From NCBI GenBank assembly GCA_037013685.1, contig CM072888.1, forward strand, positions 8,661,034 to 8,725,033: a DNA stretch of 64,000 bases, given 5' to 3'. A model generated the notes under the pieces. It made no database searches. It was not told the origin of the DNA and saw only the letters and a list, made by a program, of their open reading frames with translations. This stretch comes from Acridotheres tristis. Lineage: Eukaryota; Chordata; Aves; Passeriformes; Sturnidae. The position numbers were made by a program, and so were the translations under genes. The first letter of the stretch is position 1. Each line of letters starts with the position of its first letter. This document shows positions 12,281 through 23,890 of this stretch, piece by piece.

Positions 12281-13110
12281 TGCTGCTGGGGAAGAAGGGT
12301 CTTGTTCTTCAATCCTGAGCAGGAATTTTTACTCTCTAGTTGTGAGGTCAATGTTTGTGAGCAGCACCCCTCCTTTTCTTGCTGCCTCCCTCAGCCCAGC
12401 CCAGGACTGACAGGGGTGAGCAGGGCACTCCCAAAGGAGCCCCTTTGTCTCACTCCCTCACCATGTTAGGATGCCTCTGAACTGGTTTTTCACTGACAAC
12501 TCTTTCCAGCAGAACAAGTAACTTTTTTTTCTTTTTCCTCCCCTAAGGATATCCTTTCTTTTTTGTGAATATTCGGTATGTATTTGATCTTCTTGCCTTC
12601 ACAAGACAATCAAACATGGCTTGTCAGCAGTTTATTAGCAAGAGAGAAAGAGGAAGGGTAGAAAGGGGTTATATGCATGAGGAAAATGTCAGGTTTAGAT
12701 AAAAAAATTATGAGGTATGATCCTTTGACAGAGTTAAACTCAATGTTTTAAAATCAAAGCTTTCTGTAATCAAACCATGAAGCTGAACTGATAATCATGC
12801 AAACCATTGTTTTGCTTGAACTAGAAGTAAATTGTCATTTCAGTGCTTTTCTGAATGCTGCAAGAATTGAACCAAAACAGATTTTTGGTTGCAAGCTGAA
12901 CACTACAAATAAAAAAAAAAAAATACAACTCCCTAGCAGGGACTTATTTATTATGAGCCTTATTTGCACTTGATAGGAGCTTCAAAGCAAAGTCATGTCA
13001 CAGCCTATTCCCCTGTCTCCCCTCCTTCCCACTCGACTTGCAGGCACAAACAGCACAAATTCTCTCTCCAGCTACGTGACATTGCCCTTCTTTTCTCTGT
13101 GCTGGGCCAG
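12281..13110. other. Non-coding, GC-richer start
   Basis: The part at about 12283-12480 is clearly GC-richer than its surroundings, with C-rich segments, and is followed by AT-rich unique sequence. A 13-A run lies at 12911-12923. The 110-codon plus-strand frame that begins near 12964 is not a gene: its second half is the CR1 fragment at 13111-13265. Confidence 0.4.
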
Positions 13111-13265
13111 CAGGGAGAGGTGGCAGAGTCTCTGTCCTTGGAGATGTTCAAAAGCCACTTGGACATGGTGATCATGCCACCAAGTGGGGAGAAGAGTGGG
13201 ATAAACAGGCTCCAGAGGTCCCTTCCAGCCCGAGTCAGTCTGGGATTAGTCAGTCTGGGATTCTC
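13111..13265 (+). mobile_element. CR1 LINE fragment with duplicated terminal repeat
   Basis: The plus-strand frame reads EVAESLSLEMFKSHLDMV, matching the last residues of CR1 ORF2 (family pattern: EVVESPSLEIFKSRLDMV). The untranslated 3' part with CTCCAGAGGTCCCTTCCAGCC follows. In place of the usual 8-bp tail units the copy ends in two perfect tandem copies of the 15-mer AGTCAGTCTGGGATT (13233-13262), then TTCTC. The 15-mer contains CAGTCTGGGATT, a diverged form of the CATTCTGTGATT expected there. Confidence 0.9.
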
Positions 13266-14625
13266 TCTCAAAGGGCTCATTGCTCCTGGAGATTAGTTAA
13301 AAGTTCCACCTGTAGGGAAATAGTGGCCTGCATAGAGAATTCCCCATGAGGAGTAAGGGAGAAAAAGCCAGAAACACACACTCTACTTTCCAGCTGCAGA
13401 GTTGATCAGGGCCTCTCACATATATTTAGATGTATGCAATAGAAAGGGCTTACCTGTCATTGCAACAGGAGGTTTGATTGGAGAATGATTTAAAAGTCTG
13501 ATCTTGATATATAACTCTAATAAAATCAGTGGAGATATACAGCTCTGACAGTAATGTGTAAAAAGTGCCTGACTGTCTCATTTTAAAATACTGATTTGTA
13601 TTAGTTTTACTTCATTGGTTTCGAGCAGCTTTTCTAGATTTATATTGATGCAAGCAAGATTAGAAACAACCTCAACATCTGCAACTTTTGTATTTATTAT
13701 TAAGAAATCTCTGATTCTTACACTCATCCACTACTGCTCCAAGCAACCCAGTTCTTTTTTTCCCCAGTTCAGTAGAAGAAAATACACATTTTTGGTAAAT
13801 GGCAGTGAAATATTTTAATCATTCTTAATACTATTTAGCATTTAATAGAAATCTGACCCTCTCAGCTTTATACCTTGTCTTCTCCCTGCAGCATAAGTAT
13901 GCCATCACCTGTAATTTCTGTGAGTCCAGATCCCAGTAGTCCACATATAAGGATGAGCAGAAATCTGCTGCTTGGCAGCTGGAAAGCATGACAAGGTTCA
14001 GTGCTCCAAAGGCAAAATAATTTTTCTTACTTATTTTGAGTGGTACAAGTAACTTCTTCACTTCCACAAATGATATAGGAGTAAATCTAGAAGCATTAAT
14101 CTTCCCAGTCTCTCCCTCTGCCTAATGTGAAGGCACAGCCCTCCTTTACCTCTGCACTGAGTTCCTCAGAGCTGCTCAGAAGCACAAGGGGGCTGCTCTT
14201 TCTATTAGGCTACCAAGTGTTTCAACAAAAGAAGTGAAATCTTCTCTCTGTGTTGCCAGGATGAATTTCATCTTTAAGGAAATTACCAAATAATTCCTAA
14301 ATACAAATATTTTCTGGTCTTTTCTTCATTTTACACAAAGGAGTAGAAAAGCAAACTTTGATCATGTATGTAATCCTCAGCTTCTCGAGTGTCTGTTGTA
14401 TTTCTCTTCATGGACAAAATCAGACCAAGAGTAGAAAATACCACCTTAGAACAAAATAAATCAGTTTAAAATCATGACTCATAAAATAATGAAGATTGTG
14501 CAATTTTTTTTTTTTTTTTAAGAAATTGAAGCAGATTGAAGTTATTCCAAAAATATTGTTTGCTACATTAGCATATTTCTCTGTCTTCCTGCCAAATCTG
14601 TTGTACAGGGAAATCATGGAAGGAT
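13266..14625. other. Unique non-coding sequence
   Basis: No exon or repeat family recognised. A run of 16 T lies at 14504-14519, about 105 bases before the polypurine microsatellite. Frames of 65-78 codons on either strand have no recognisable content. Confidence 0.4.
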
Positions 14626-15115
<490 letters not shown>

Positions 15116-15810
15116 CTAACAGAATTTTCAGTATTATAATTTGGAAAATACTAACAAATGTGTAGGCATAGAGGTGTATTTTGGCATATATGTTGAGTCA
15201 GTTCTATGGGTTGAGCCCACTCTAAGCAGCTCAAAATAATCACTGCAACTGGAGGTGAAAACATTCTCTCTGTCTTTGTGTAGAGAGAAGTAATATTCTC
15301 CTATCTACAGATAACTTACAAGTGACTGACTTATAAGCAGTACAAGTGTATGAAACCCAACAAAGTAATATATTGCATTAAGACAATTGCATTTGGTTTT
15401 CAGTATAAATGAATAACAAATCAAAATATTCAAGATGACTAAACATTAAAATCAACAAATAAAACATGCATAATTGGTATGAGACAATTTTCGGATCAAA
15501 ACGATAATCTAGCAAACATAGATAATTCGCTGAATTATTTGATTATTTGGTTTGATTTGATATAATAAGAGCCTAGAGTGGAGCCACAGATCTGAATTAC
15601 TGATAACTAGCCTGAGTAGCTTTGGCTCACGCATGGGCTGTCAATGTGTCTCTCAACTCATTTCACACTTGACCTCCCGGAGGGCAGTGGAGCTGAGCAC
15701 AAACCTACGCTGTGCTTTCTGCTCCCAGACTTCGCTGGAAAGGAAAAACTGCACCAGAAAATCCATATTGAAGCAGTAACCAAACAGAAAAACCTCATGT
15801 CTGAAAGTCT
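15116..15810. other. Unique non-coding sequence
   Basis: Mostly AT-rich. From about 15600 to 15800 the sequence is less AT-rich and of higher complexity, leading directly into an A-rich tract. This could be a retroposed fragment with its tail, but I found no matching flanking duplication by eye and no known family. Confidence 0.35.
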
Positions 15811-15870
15811 TAAAAAAAAATACAAAAAAAAAAAAGAAAAAAAGAAAAAAAAAAAACAAACCCCAAAAAA
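15811..15870. repeat. A-rich tract
   Basis: About 60 bases, nearly all A, with single T, C and G interruptions and a CAAACCCCAAAAAA segment near the end. K-rich or F-rich frames that cross it on the two strands are artefacts. Confidence 0.85.
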
Positions 15871-17538
15871 GCAGGAAGAAGGAAATAAATTCATGATTTG
15901 AAAGCTCTCCCACATAAAGAGTTATAGTGCCTCTTAAGAGTAGCACTCTGATGCATTAATAGTCGGGGCAGGAGTTCAGTTTAACTATTGCTGCAGCTTA
16001 AGGTACACAATTACATTCTTCAGCGTTGACATTTTCACCTTGATAAGCATAATAATGCCATGCAGATGCAGACTAAAACCCATAATTTCAGCACTCTGCT
16101 TCTACTCACGTTGATTATAATAAGGCACGGCACTGAAGCATGCACAATCCTACATTTAATTGTCAGCATAGCCCTTCATTTAAACAAGAAGTTAGTTAAC
16201 AGGATGCCTGCTCCAACGAGTGTGGGAGGCATTGCAAATAGCTGGGGCTAAACACAGGAAATTAAATGTGCCAGCAAAAAGTGCAAAAAGTCTGGTGAGG
16301 GCCTAAATTCACCTCCAATTTCTCTGTGGGTTTTGATGCAAATTAAAAATAAAATATGGTATGTTTATATTTGCAAGAAAGAACCTGGGTTTGGTTTGTT
16401 GGTTTTTTTTTCCCCCCCCCCTTCTTTCCTTTGTTTTTTAAACTAAGGAAAGTTTCTCTGCAGTTAACTACATCATTAGGAAGCAGCAAGCCATATGATT
16501 ACATTGAAAGACAGATTCTTGTACATATAGAAATGCCCAAATACAGTAAACATGTCTAAGTTTGAAAAGCAAATGGATAATATTAAAATAAAGCATATGT
16601 AAATTAGGCAAGAAGAGAATAATATACATTGAATTTTGTTTACTAAGTCCCTTCTGTGGGGAGGAAAAAAGCAACATATAACAAATAGAAAATTATTTAA
16701 ATTGGGGCAATTGTCACACCCATACATATGTACATGTACTTTATTCATACATGTGTGTATATATGAATCTACTGATTGAAAAATATCTACCTGATAAAAG
16801 ATAGGTATCAACAATACAAAAATCTTATACCTGATAGAATCTATTGTATTTTTTAACTTGTACTCCGTTGTTGCTTGATGCTTGAAGCAGCGCTAGTTTG
16901 AAAGAAAAACAAACAAACCACATCCAAAACTTGAAACAACCAGAATAGCCTTGCTGGCATCCCCCACATAACTCTCTTTTATGATGCCATAATGCCTTGG
17001 AAATATATTTTAATTCCTTCTGATCGTATGAAAAGGAGAGAAGACTCTCAAAAATGCATCATTTTGAAAGGGGAGGGGGTCTTTGCCCTGGCTCATTAGA
17101 TGCTGTGTTGTCCTTCCTAGGCAGGAATAACCACCAGGCACTGTGTGCACTTCATGGGATGACATCTCCACAGAGGTTCAGTGGCTCGTGGCTGTCTCAC
17201 TGCAGACCAAGGAGCTACCTTGTGATTGCCCGTGGGAAGGCAGCATATGTCACATGCTGAGCCGAGGAGCTGGTGGGAGGTCTGGTGGGACATCAGGCAG
17301 ACTCCAGGGCTGGCTCACACTCAGACCACGTCTGCTCTTCACTGAAGGTAATGGCAACCCCAAACTCAGCTCGTGAGCATCCATCTGGCCCTAGACCCAC
17401 TGGTTTATCATGTTAGGAATTTCATGATGTTGCTGTACTGTTCTCTAAAGTGAAAATAAGTTGTCTCTGTGGTGCACCCAGCTAGCCTGACAAGATGCTT
17501 CTGCACTGGTTTAGCAGAAAAGCTATAAATTACTGTGC
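15871..17538. other. Unique non-coding sequence with possible regulatory block
   Basis: No exon recognised. The 15930-16350 segment is of high complexity and holds homeodomain-like cores (TTAATTGTCAG at 16156-16166), an octamer ATGCAAAT (16336-16343) and several GATAA-like sites. A T9C10 run lies at 16403-16421. The segment 17050-17390 is GC-richer than its surroundings. Its frames of 68-77 codons are unrecognised. Confidence 0.35.
16403..16434. repeat. Homopyrimidine T9C10 tract
   Basis: Nine T are followed by ten C (16403-16421) and then a T/C mixture. Homopolymer lengths like these are prone to sequencing error. It follows a GGTTTGGTTTGTTGG segment. Confidence 0.85.
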
Positions 17539-17561
17539 TGGCTTATATATCATATAAGCCA
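17539..17561. other. Perfect 10-bp inverted repeat
   Basis: TGGCTTATAT (17539-17548) pairs perfectly with ATATAAGCCA (17552-17561) around a 3-base ATC spacer. It could extrude as a small hairpin. It is too short for a microRNA precursor and no function is evident. Confidence 0.7.
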
Positions 17562-20500
17562 ATGCAAAACTATGATAATGTAATTAGCCCATGAGCTTGT
17601 AGTAAATACAGACTTCAAAGCAACTACTGTAGCAGATTTATGCACATTTTCTGCCAATTTATTTCCAGCTCTGCCTCAAACCTAACTGGGTATAATACTT
17701 CAAGGTCGAATCTCTGCCTTGGATTATTCCGGATGCAATTCATAAACTTGCGATCAGTTGAGGTTTTGTTAAAATGACTTTTTTTATCCTTTTATATAAA
17801 TGAAATGGGAACTCACCAACTTCAGTTCGGTTTTGTAGACAAACAAAACAATAGGTAGATGTGGGAGGAAAGCCTTTGTAAGAGATCATGGAGTTCACGA
17901 GTAGTGCTGAGAGCCACTCTTCAGCTACAAGCCCTGCTCCTGCTTTGGGAATGCTGTGCTGCTGGCCCCGAGGAAAGGAGCAGGCTTAGGGAGCTTTTAT
18001 GGAAGTGTAGCACTAGATGTTGTCAACAGAAGACATTTGCCATAGAAACTGGGTTGCAATATATTTCCTCTGATGAGTTGGGTTTTGGTAGGCCAGAATG
18101 CTGAGGTGGTACAAAGAACAAAGCAGCTGCACAGTAAGAAACTTCTCATGGAGAAAAATACAATATTGGTGGTAGGACTTGCAATTAATTTAAAAGTGTA
18201 CTATAAATTAAGTGTTTTTAGTTTTGAAGTGATGTGTAGTACAATTCAAATGTTGGGTGCTCTAAAAATATTGAGCTTTAATTAACCACTGCATTCATTA
18301 AAAGGAAAAAAGATAAAAAAGAAAAGGAAAATGGTATTTATTATATGGGAGAAAATAGTTGAATATGTTTATATGAATCATTTAATATCTGTCAACAAAT
18401 GATTACCAGATCTCAGAAGCAAAAATCATCTAATTGGCCCTTAGCATGTAGAAGCAGTTGAGTGATTGGGAGGATACTGCTATATAAATATTGTCACATA
18501 GTATCTTATCTTAATAACTAAATTATATAGCATTTATATGACAAATCATATTGAAGGCAACATGCATAAATATTTATTATTCAGGACATGATGTTAGATG
18601 AGACAACAACTAATCCCCACCATAAGCAGTGTTTTTTATACAGTAATACTGATAAACTGAAGCAGTCAGGCTAAATTGCTTCCATAAGCCAACTGGCACC
18701 TCTGGAGTTGTCCTGATAGACCACAAGAGAGAGTTTCTTCAATGATTTCATTACATCTAAATTAATTTTACACCACATTTTGTATTCCTATTATGCTCAG
18801 AATTATGCAAAGACAGTGTTTAGTACTTCATGTGGGGTTACCTTTCAAAACTAATGATAAAATTTATGTTGGAGGGACAACACATATTATAGCTTTCTCC
18901 TAAAAATCTTGCTACAATTCCTTTTCAGGATATTGCAAAATCAATAAAACACCATTATCATAATGCAACTATTCTCTGTGCATTCTTCCTGTGGCTGGTC
19001 GTCTCACTTTCCTGTTGAGATTGTATCCTCCTCCTCTGCTTCACTACTGCTGTGACCACATTTTTCTGTGCTCTAATATGGGCAAGATGAAATGCTGTCC
19101 CTAAGTACAAATCTTCCTCTGTCATCTGTAATGGAGCCTAAATAATTTGTCTGGGTTATGTCATCATCTCGGTTAACTCCAAGGTAACTTGAGTATATAT
19201 AGGAGAAAGTCATCTAGCATTTGACTGTGCTTGTCTCAGAGTTCTCTCACACCTGCCAGAGAGTTTTATTCGAGATATTAAGGCTGCCTTAAGTACTGAA
19301 ATTTCTTTTTCCTTTATATCATTTGTTGTTTTGCTTCCTTTCTTCCTCATCTACACACAGATGTAGATACTCATCTATAAAAATGCAAGCCCCATACAGA
19401 AAGATTATTTTCCTTTAATGCTTGGGGAGGTGGGGCAGAGGCATCCTCATTGACACTGGCATAATGCTGACATAAATCACATCACTTCTAGGTTAAGGTG
19501 CCATGATGGGAGATTTCTCATGAACTCAGCTGGTCGTGAGAGGCTGTGCCATAAAAGCAGCAGAAATTCTATAACTGCTAAAATGAGAGGAATGGATATA
19601 GCAGCATGTCTCACTTCTCTACTGCTGAACAGTTTGTGCCAATGTCAGAGCAGAGGTTCAACAGTTCTGGATTTTCTACTATAGCTAACACTAGAAGAAT
19701 AGTAAAATGAGAAACTGAGAAACATGTTGCTGCTGCTTCCAAAACACAGATTTTACTAAAAATGCAACATAAATGTAAAATCCCACAATATTATGTTCCT
19801 GAAAAAAAAAAAATAACATTTCCTTCTCAAAACAGTGCAAACCAAATCACAAACATTCTCTAATGAAGAAAACCAGGTCAGATGCAATGCTGTTGCAATA
19901 TGCAGGAAATTCAGTGAAGTATCTCCATCCCTCTGTCACGCAGTCAGCACTGCCTGAATCCAAAAGAAATGTCTTGAAATGAATGTTCGTCATTGCCTCT
20001 CAAACCCCACTGGACACTTGATATGCAGTTTGTAACTTTCTAGAGCAGAAGGGATAAAATCAAAATTGAAGTGAGTCACGAATCTTAATTGAATTTTTTT
20101 AATAGCGTAATTTCCAACAGTGCTTATTTCATGCTTTCAAATTAATTTTAATATAGCTGAGCTTATGATTCTATTTTAACCTTCTTTATATTTTGAGTAT
20201 ATTTGTGATTTGACTGAGATGTGGACATGAGGGGGCGTTGGATTTTTTTTTCCTTATTAGCTTTTTAATTGTTTGATTTCTGTGTCCATCAATAAATGTC
20301 TCAAAGTTACTATTATGCTAATTTAGAACACTTTTTTTTGTGTGTTTTTTTAATCTGGGTTATTTTGATAGTAGGGAAAATTTTCATCCATTGCCATTGG
20401 AGGAGGAGGAGGAAAAATAAAACAAAAAATGTTTCAAATGAGTAATTGTTTAACTGAGTAATAGTCATTGTATTTACTTTTCAGACAAGAGCATGATGTA

Positions 20501-20789
20501 GAGTATTGCTGAGAGAATTAGCTCCTAGTACAGCGGCCATAATGAGCTGACAACATTTTTTCCAACCTTTATGACAGCATCTTTAGTAACAGTATTATAT
20601 ACTTCTTCCTGAATATATACCATATACTTTCAGAAGTATTGCCTTCTTGAAACATTTTCATATCACAGGGACAGAGAGCAGTATTCCTGTGATGGGTGTG
20701 GCTGCATTTCAACTGGTCTGTTTAACTTGCCATATGAGTAAATGACGTAATTTTTTCAAGTGCGTATTTAAGGTGAGAATCAGAACATC
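17562..20789. other. AT-rich unique non-coding sequence
   Basis: No exon, RNA or repeat family recognised. A frame of about 81 codons at 17859-18104 is L-rich but unrecognised. Short A/T-only and T-rich runs occur, for example near 19801-19813 and 20331-20350, and there is a short GGA-repeat patch at 20400-20412. Confidence 0.4.
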
Positions 20790-20868
20790 CTACACTAGAT
20801 AAGATGGGGTTGGAATGAGATGATGTTTAAGGTCCCTTCCAACTCAAGCCATTCTGTGATTCTATGAT
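20790..20868 (+). mobile_element. CR1 LINE 3'-end fragment
   Basis: About 80 bases that follow the sense CR1 3' terminus: GGGGTTGGAATGAGATGATG, then a segment ending AAGGTCCCTTCCAACTC, then CCATTCTGTGATTCTATGAT, the octamer tail. Only the untranslated 3' end is present, so it is a severely 5'-truncated insertion. The tail is well preserved. Confidence 0.93.
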
Positions 20869-23854
20869 GCATTAATCTGCTCCCTGCAGGCTGTCAGCAG
20901 GTACCTGCTTCCCAGGTACCTACCAGCTCTCACCCTTGTCCACCAACCATCCCTATCCTACCCTCCCCTCCTTAGCATTTGTGTTTCCCACCACATTTTC
21001 ATCTGTGTCTTTTTTCTCCTAATCTGGATGATTTCATGTCCTTGTTTTAAACTGCAGCTATAATCAAATCAGAAACTTGCCTCTGTGTTCTTTCTCTCCA
21101 ATGTACTTTCATTAAAACTACAGCACATGGAGCAGACTCTCGGACAGAATAAGAAAGTATCTGTAAAGCGTACTTATTTCAACATTTGTTTTACCTTGGG
21201 AAATGCATTTTGTCTAATCTGTTGCTCTATAACCACCTCAGGATTCAGTTTTCCCCACTGTCTTCTAACTTCTCCAAACATTGCTGCTGTCTCAGTCTTA
21301 GCAGATCTCCATAGAAATGAAAGAGTGACTGCTCAGTTATTTCCCACATGACATTAATTTTAGATATTCTAAACCTTGGTCTATTGTAATATACCTGGGC
21401 TCTTTCACCTGTTTTCCTGTTTATCACAGCTTAATTATTACATTGTTCAAAATCAAACAATTAACCAATTTCATTTCATTTTTTAGATATTAGGAATGCT
21501 TGCAACAGAATTAAGCTAAAATTAGATTTTAGTAACTCAATTTTTGCTTCTAGTCATTTGGGAGGCTTTTTTTTTTTTTTCCTATAATTCATTAAGAATT
21601 AAATTATGCTTATTTGTTCACAACATCCCTCTGGCCTTTAATATCTTGAAATATATTAATCGTACCCTCACCTCCAGAGAACAAGCCCTTGTTTTATGTG
21701 AGTTTCTCCTATTATTCTCTAGACCCTGGAAGATAATGATCACTTTTTTCTGCCCATTTTTCTCTCAGTACCAGTCAAGGACGCTGAATTTCATTTTTGG
21801 AGAAGGGACTTGTGTTAAATTACTATCTCAGAAGCAGAATGTGCACAGCAGAAACTGACAAATTGTGGAAAAATTTGGATGGAAAAGGCATTCATGCTTT
21901 GGCTCAATGGTTTCCCTTTTAATAAACTCAGTTCTCAGATATTTTCAACCTATATGTCAAAGGCTTTTGGCCTTTGCTTCAGTTTATTAGCTATTTTGGA
22001 AATTTGCATAAAGGAATATGGTCAGACTTTAAAACAGGTTGAGGTTGATACAAGTCCTTGTGATTCAATTGTTTGGTTTTGTTGAGGGGTTTTGGTTCTC
22101 TTTTTCTTTTTAGTAAACTACACAATTTATCAGGTATTGCTCAGAGATTGAGAAAGATGTTCAGGAACAAAAAATGCATGCATGCAGTCCTCTCTATTTT
22201 TGTAGGAGTACTTTATTAAATACTTACCATCTTGTTATAGTCAGAGCTATGAAAATATATTTTTCCTCACAATAGTTATTCTTGACTTTGCTTTCTTTTG
22301 CTACAGTTTTATTCTATTGACTTTGCACCCTGAGTGCCTTGCCTTGCCCTCTATCTCCTTGTTTGCTTTTTCTTTAAATCATCTTAATTTCTGCCATAAC
22401 CTTGTGGAAAGCACTCTTTTTCCTATGCTAAGATTGGCTTTTTAGCCTCTCAGTGTAAGCTCTCATATGAATTTGCACAGAGGTGCTGCCACTCTTTTCA
22501 TACTAACCAGCAGTGAAACAGTCATCATCCAGTTAGAGATGCTCTAACACTTGTGACCATCCTCACATATTCCCTGGGAGAACAAAATATTTCCTTATTA
22601 TCCTTTTGGAGAATGGAAAAGAGTTGCTAAACTGCCCTTCCTCCTGAGACTAAAGTAGCAACCAGAGCTCCTTGTGCTCAATTTAGGGAAGAAATGCCAG
22701 TTTAGGATCAGCCTGGCATCTTGCTTCTTCTGGAATTTGCCAGGGAGCCCATCCATCCCAGCTGGCCTGTTTCATCTCCAAGTCAGCCAGGCCACTTTAA
22801 TGTGACACATGCTGCTGCTAGCAGGTTTTCTCTTAAGATACTGACAGTATATCAACTATGAACTTGTTTCTCCAGTTGTGTTGGAAGATCAGTAATTTAC
22901 AGTAGAGGCAGACAAGAGTCAGTCATATCTTAGACTGTCCTTAGACTGTTTCTTCTGTAGTGTAATAAAACTTTGATGAGGATGAATACCAGTTGTAAAT
23001 TTACTGTGGCCTATTCAAGACAAAGAAGAAAAACAGAGCTTTTTAAAAATACATCTGTTCAAAAGGTAGGCATATTTTAGTTTGGTAAGAACTGAAACAG
23101 AGCTGGCACCTTCTTCTTACCTTCTTGCATTATTATGCGTCTACTTGAAATAATTGATTGCTTGTTTTTCTATTATTCCTGACCTCCAAGGTAAACTACA
23201 AAAAGGCTGATGAGATTAAAAAGTTCTACTACACATTGAAAACATAAGGAAATGCTTAGATACACCCTGTTTCTGATGCAGATTTTCAGACTTAAAGCAG
23301 TTATTCAGCAAAGGAGAAGTATTACTGTGTGCTACAGAGAGAAATTTTATAAAGCGTTTGAGTTAGCAAAGCTGATATAACGCACAGCATGACATTTATG
23401 TGATCAAAATTTGTTGTACAAGACATAATGCAGCAGCAAAAATAAACATAGGGCTGTATGCAAATGCTTTATTTTCATATATATTGTCCAATATATTTTT
23501 CCCAGAACCAACCAGCAATCTTCCACCACTGTGCCCTACATCTGGCTTCTGTTCCCTACTAGTAGCCCTCCCTTCCCCCACATACCCCCATCTCACTTTT
23601 CTCCCGAATTAACTCCCGCAAGGAATTCTCCCTTTAGCTTTGTTGATGAGCACTCACCAGCTCTCTCTGGGAAGGAGAATCTGCACAGGCATTTACTGCA
23701 GTGCTGGGAAGGAGAGCTGCAGGTAGCTTCAGAGCACAGACCTGAGATACCAATTCACAGAACGAGTTATAATTGAGGTGCTGCTGGCTGATTGCTATTT
23801 GGCTTCTACAGAAGGTAAGGGTCAGCTTGCTTGTTCCAGGTACACCAGCTGAAC

Positions 23855-23855
<1 letters not shown>
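20869..23855. other. Unique non-coding sequence
   Basis: No exon recognised. A 104-codon plus-strand frame at 21544-21858 crosses a 14-T run (21567-21580) and has no recognisable domain. The segment 22620-22830 is GC-richer than average. The 250 bases before 23855 are of higher complexity and lead straight into a 32-A run. Confidence 0.4.

Positions 23856-23887
<32 letters not shown>
23856..23887. repeat. Poly(A) run, 32 nt
   Basis: An uninterrupted run of 32 A, the longest homopolymer in the window. The abrupt start after GAACC and the complex, less AT-rich sequence before it resemble a retroposed RNA tail on the plus strand. No AATAAA lies in the 30 bases before the run and no flanking target duplication was found by eye, so this stays a simple repeat. 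Confidence 0.9.

Positions 23888-23890
<3 letters not shown>

Noticed and set aside
12964..13296. 110-codon plus-strand frame
   Set aside because: Its second half is the CR1 ORF2 tail (EVAESLSLEMFKSHLDMV), and the first half has no recognisable content or start context.
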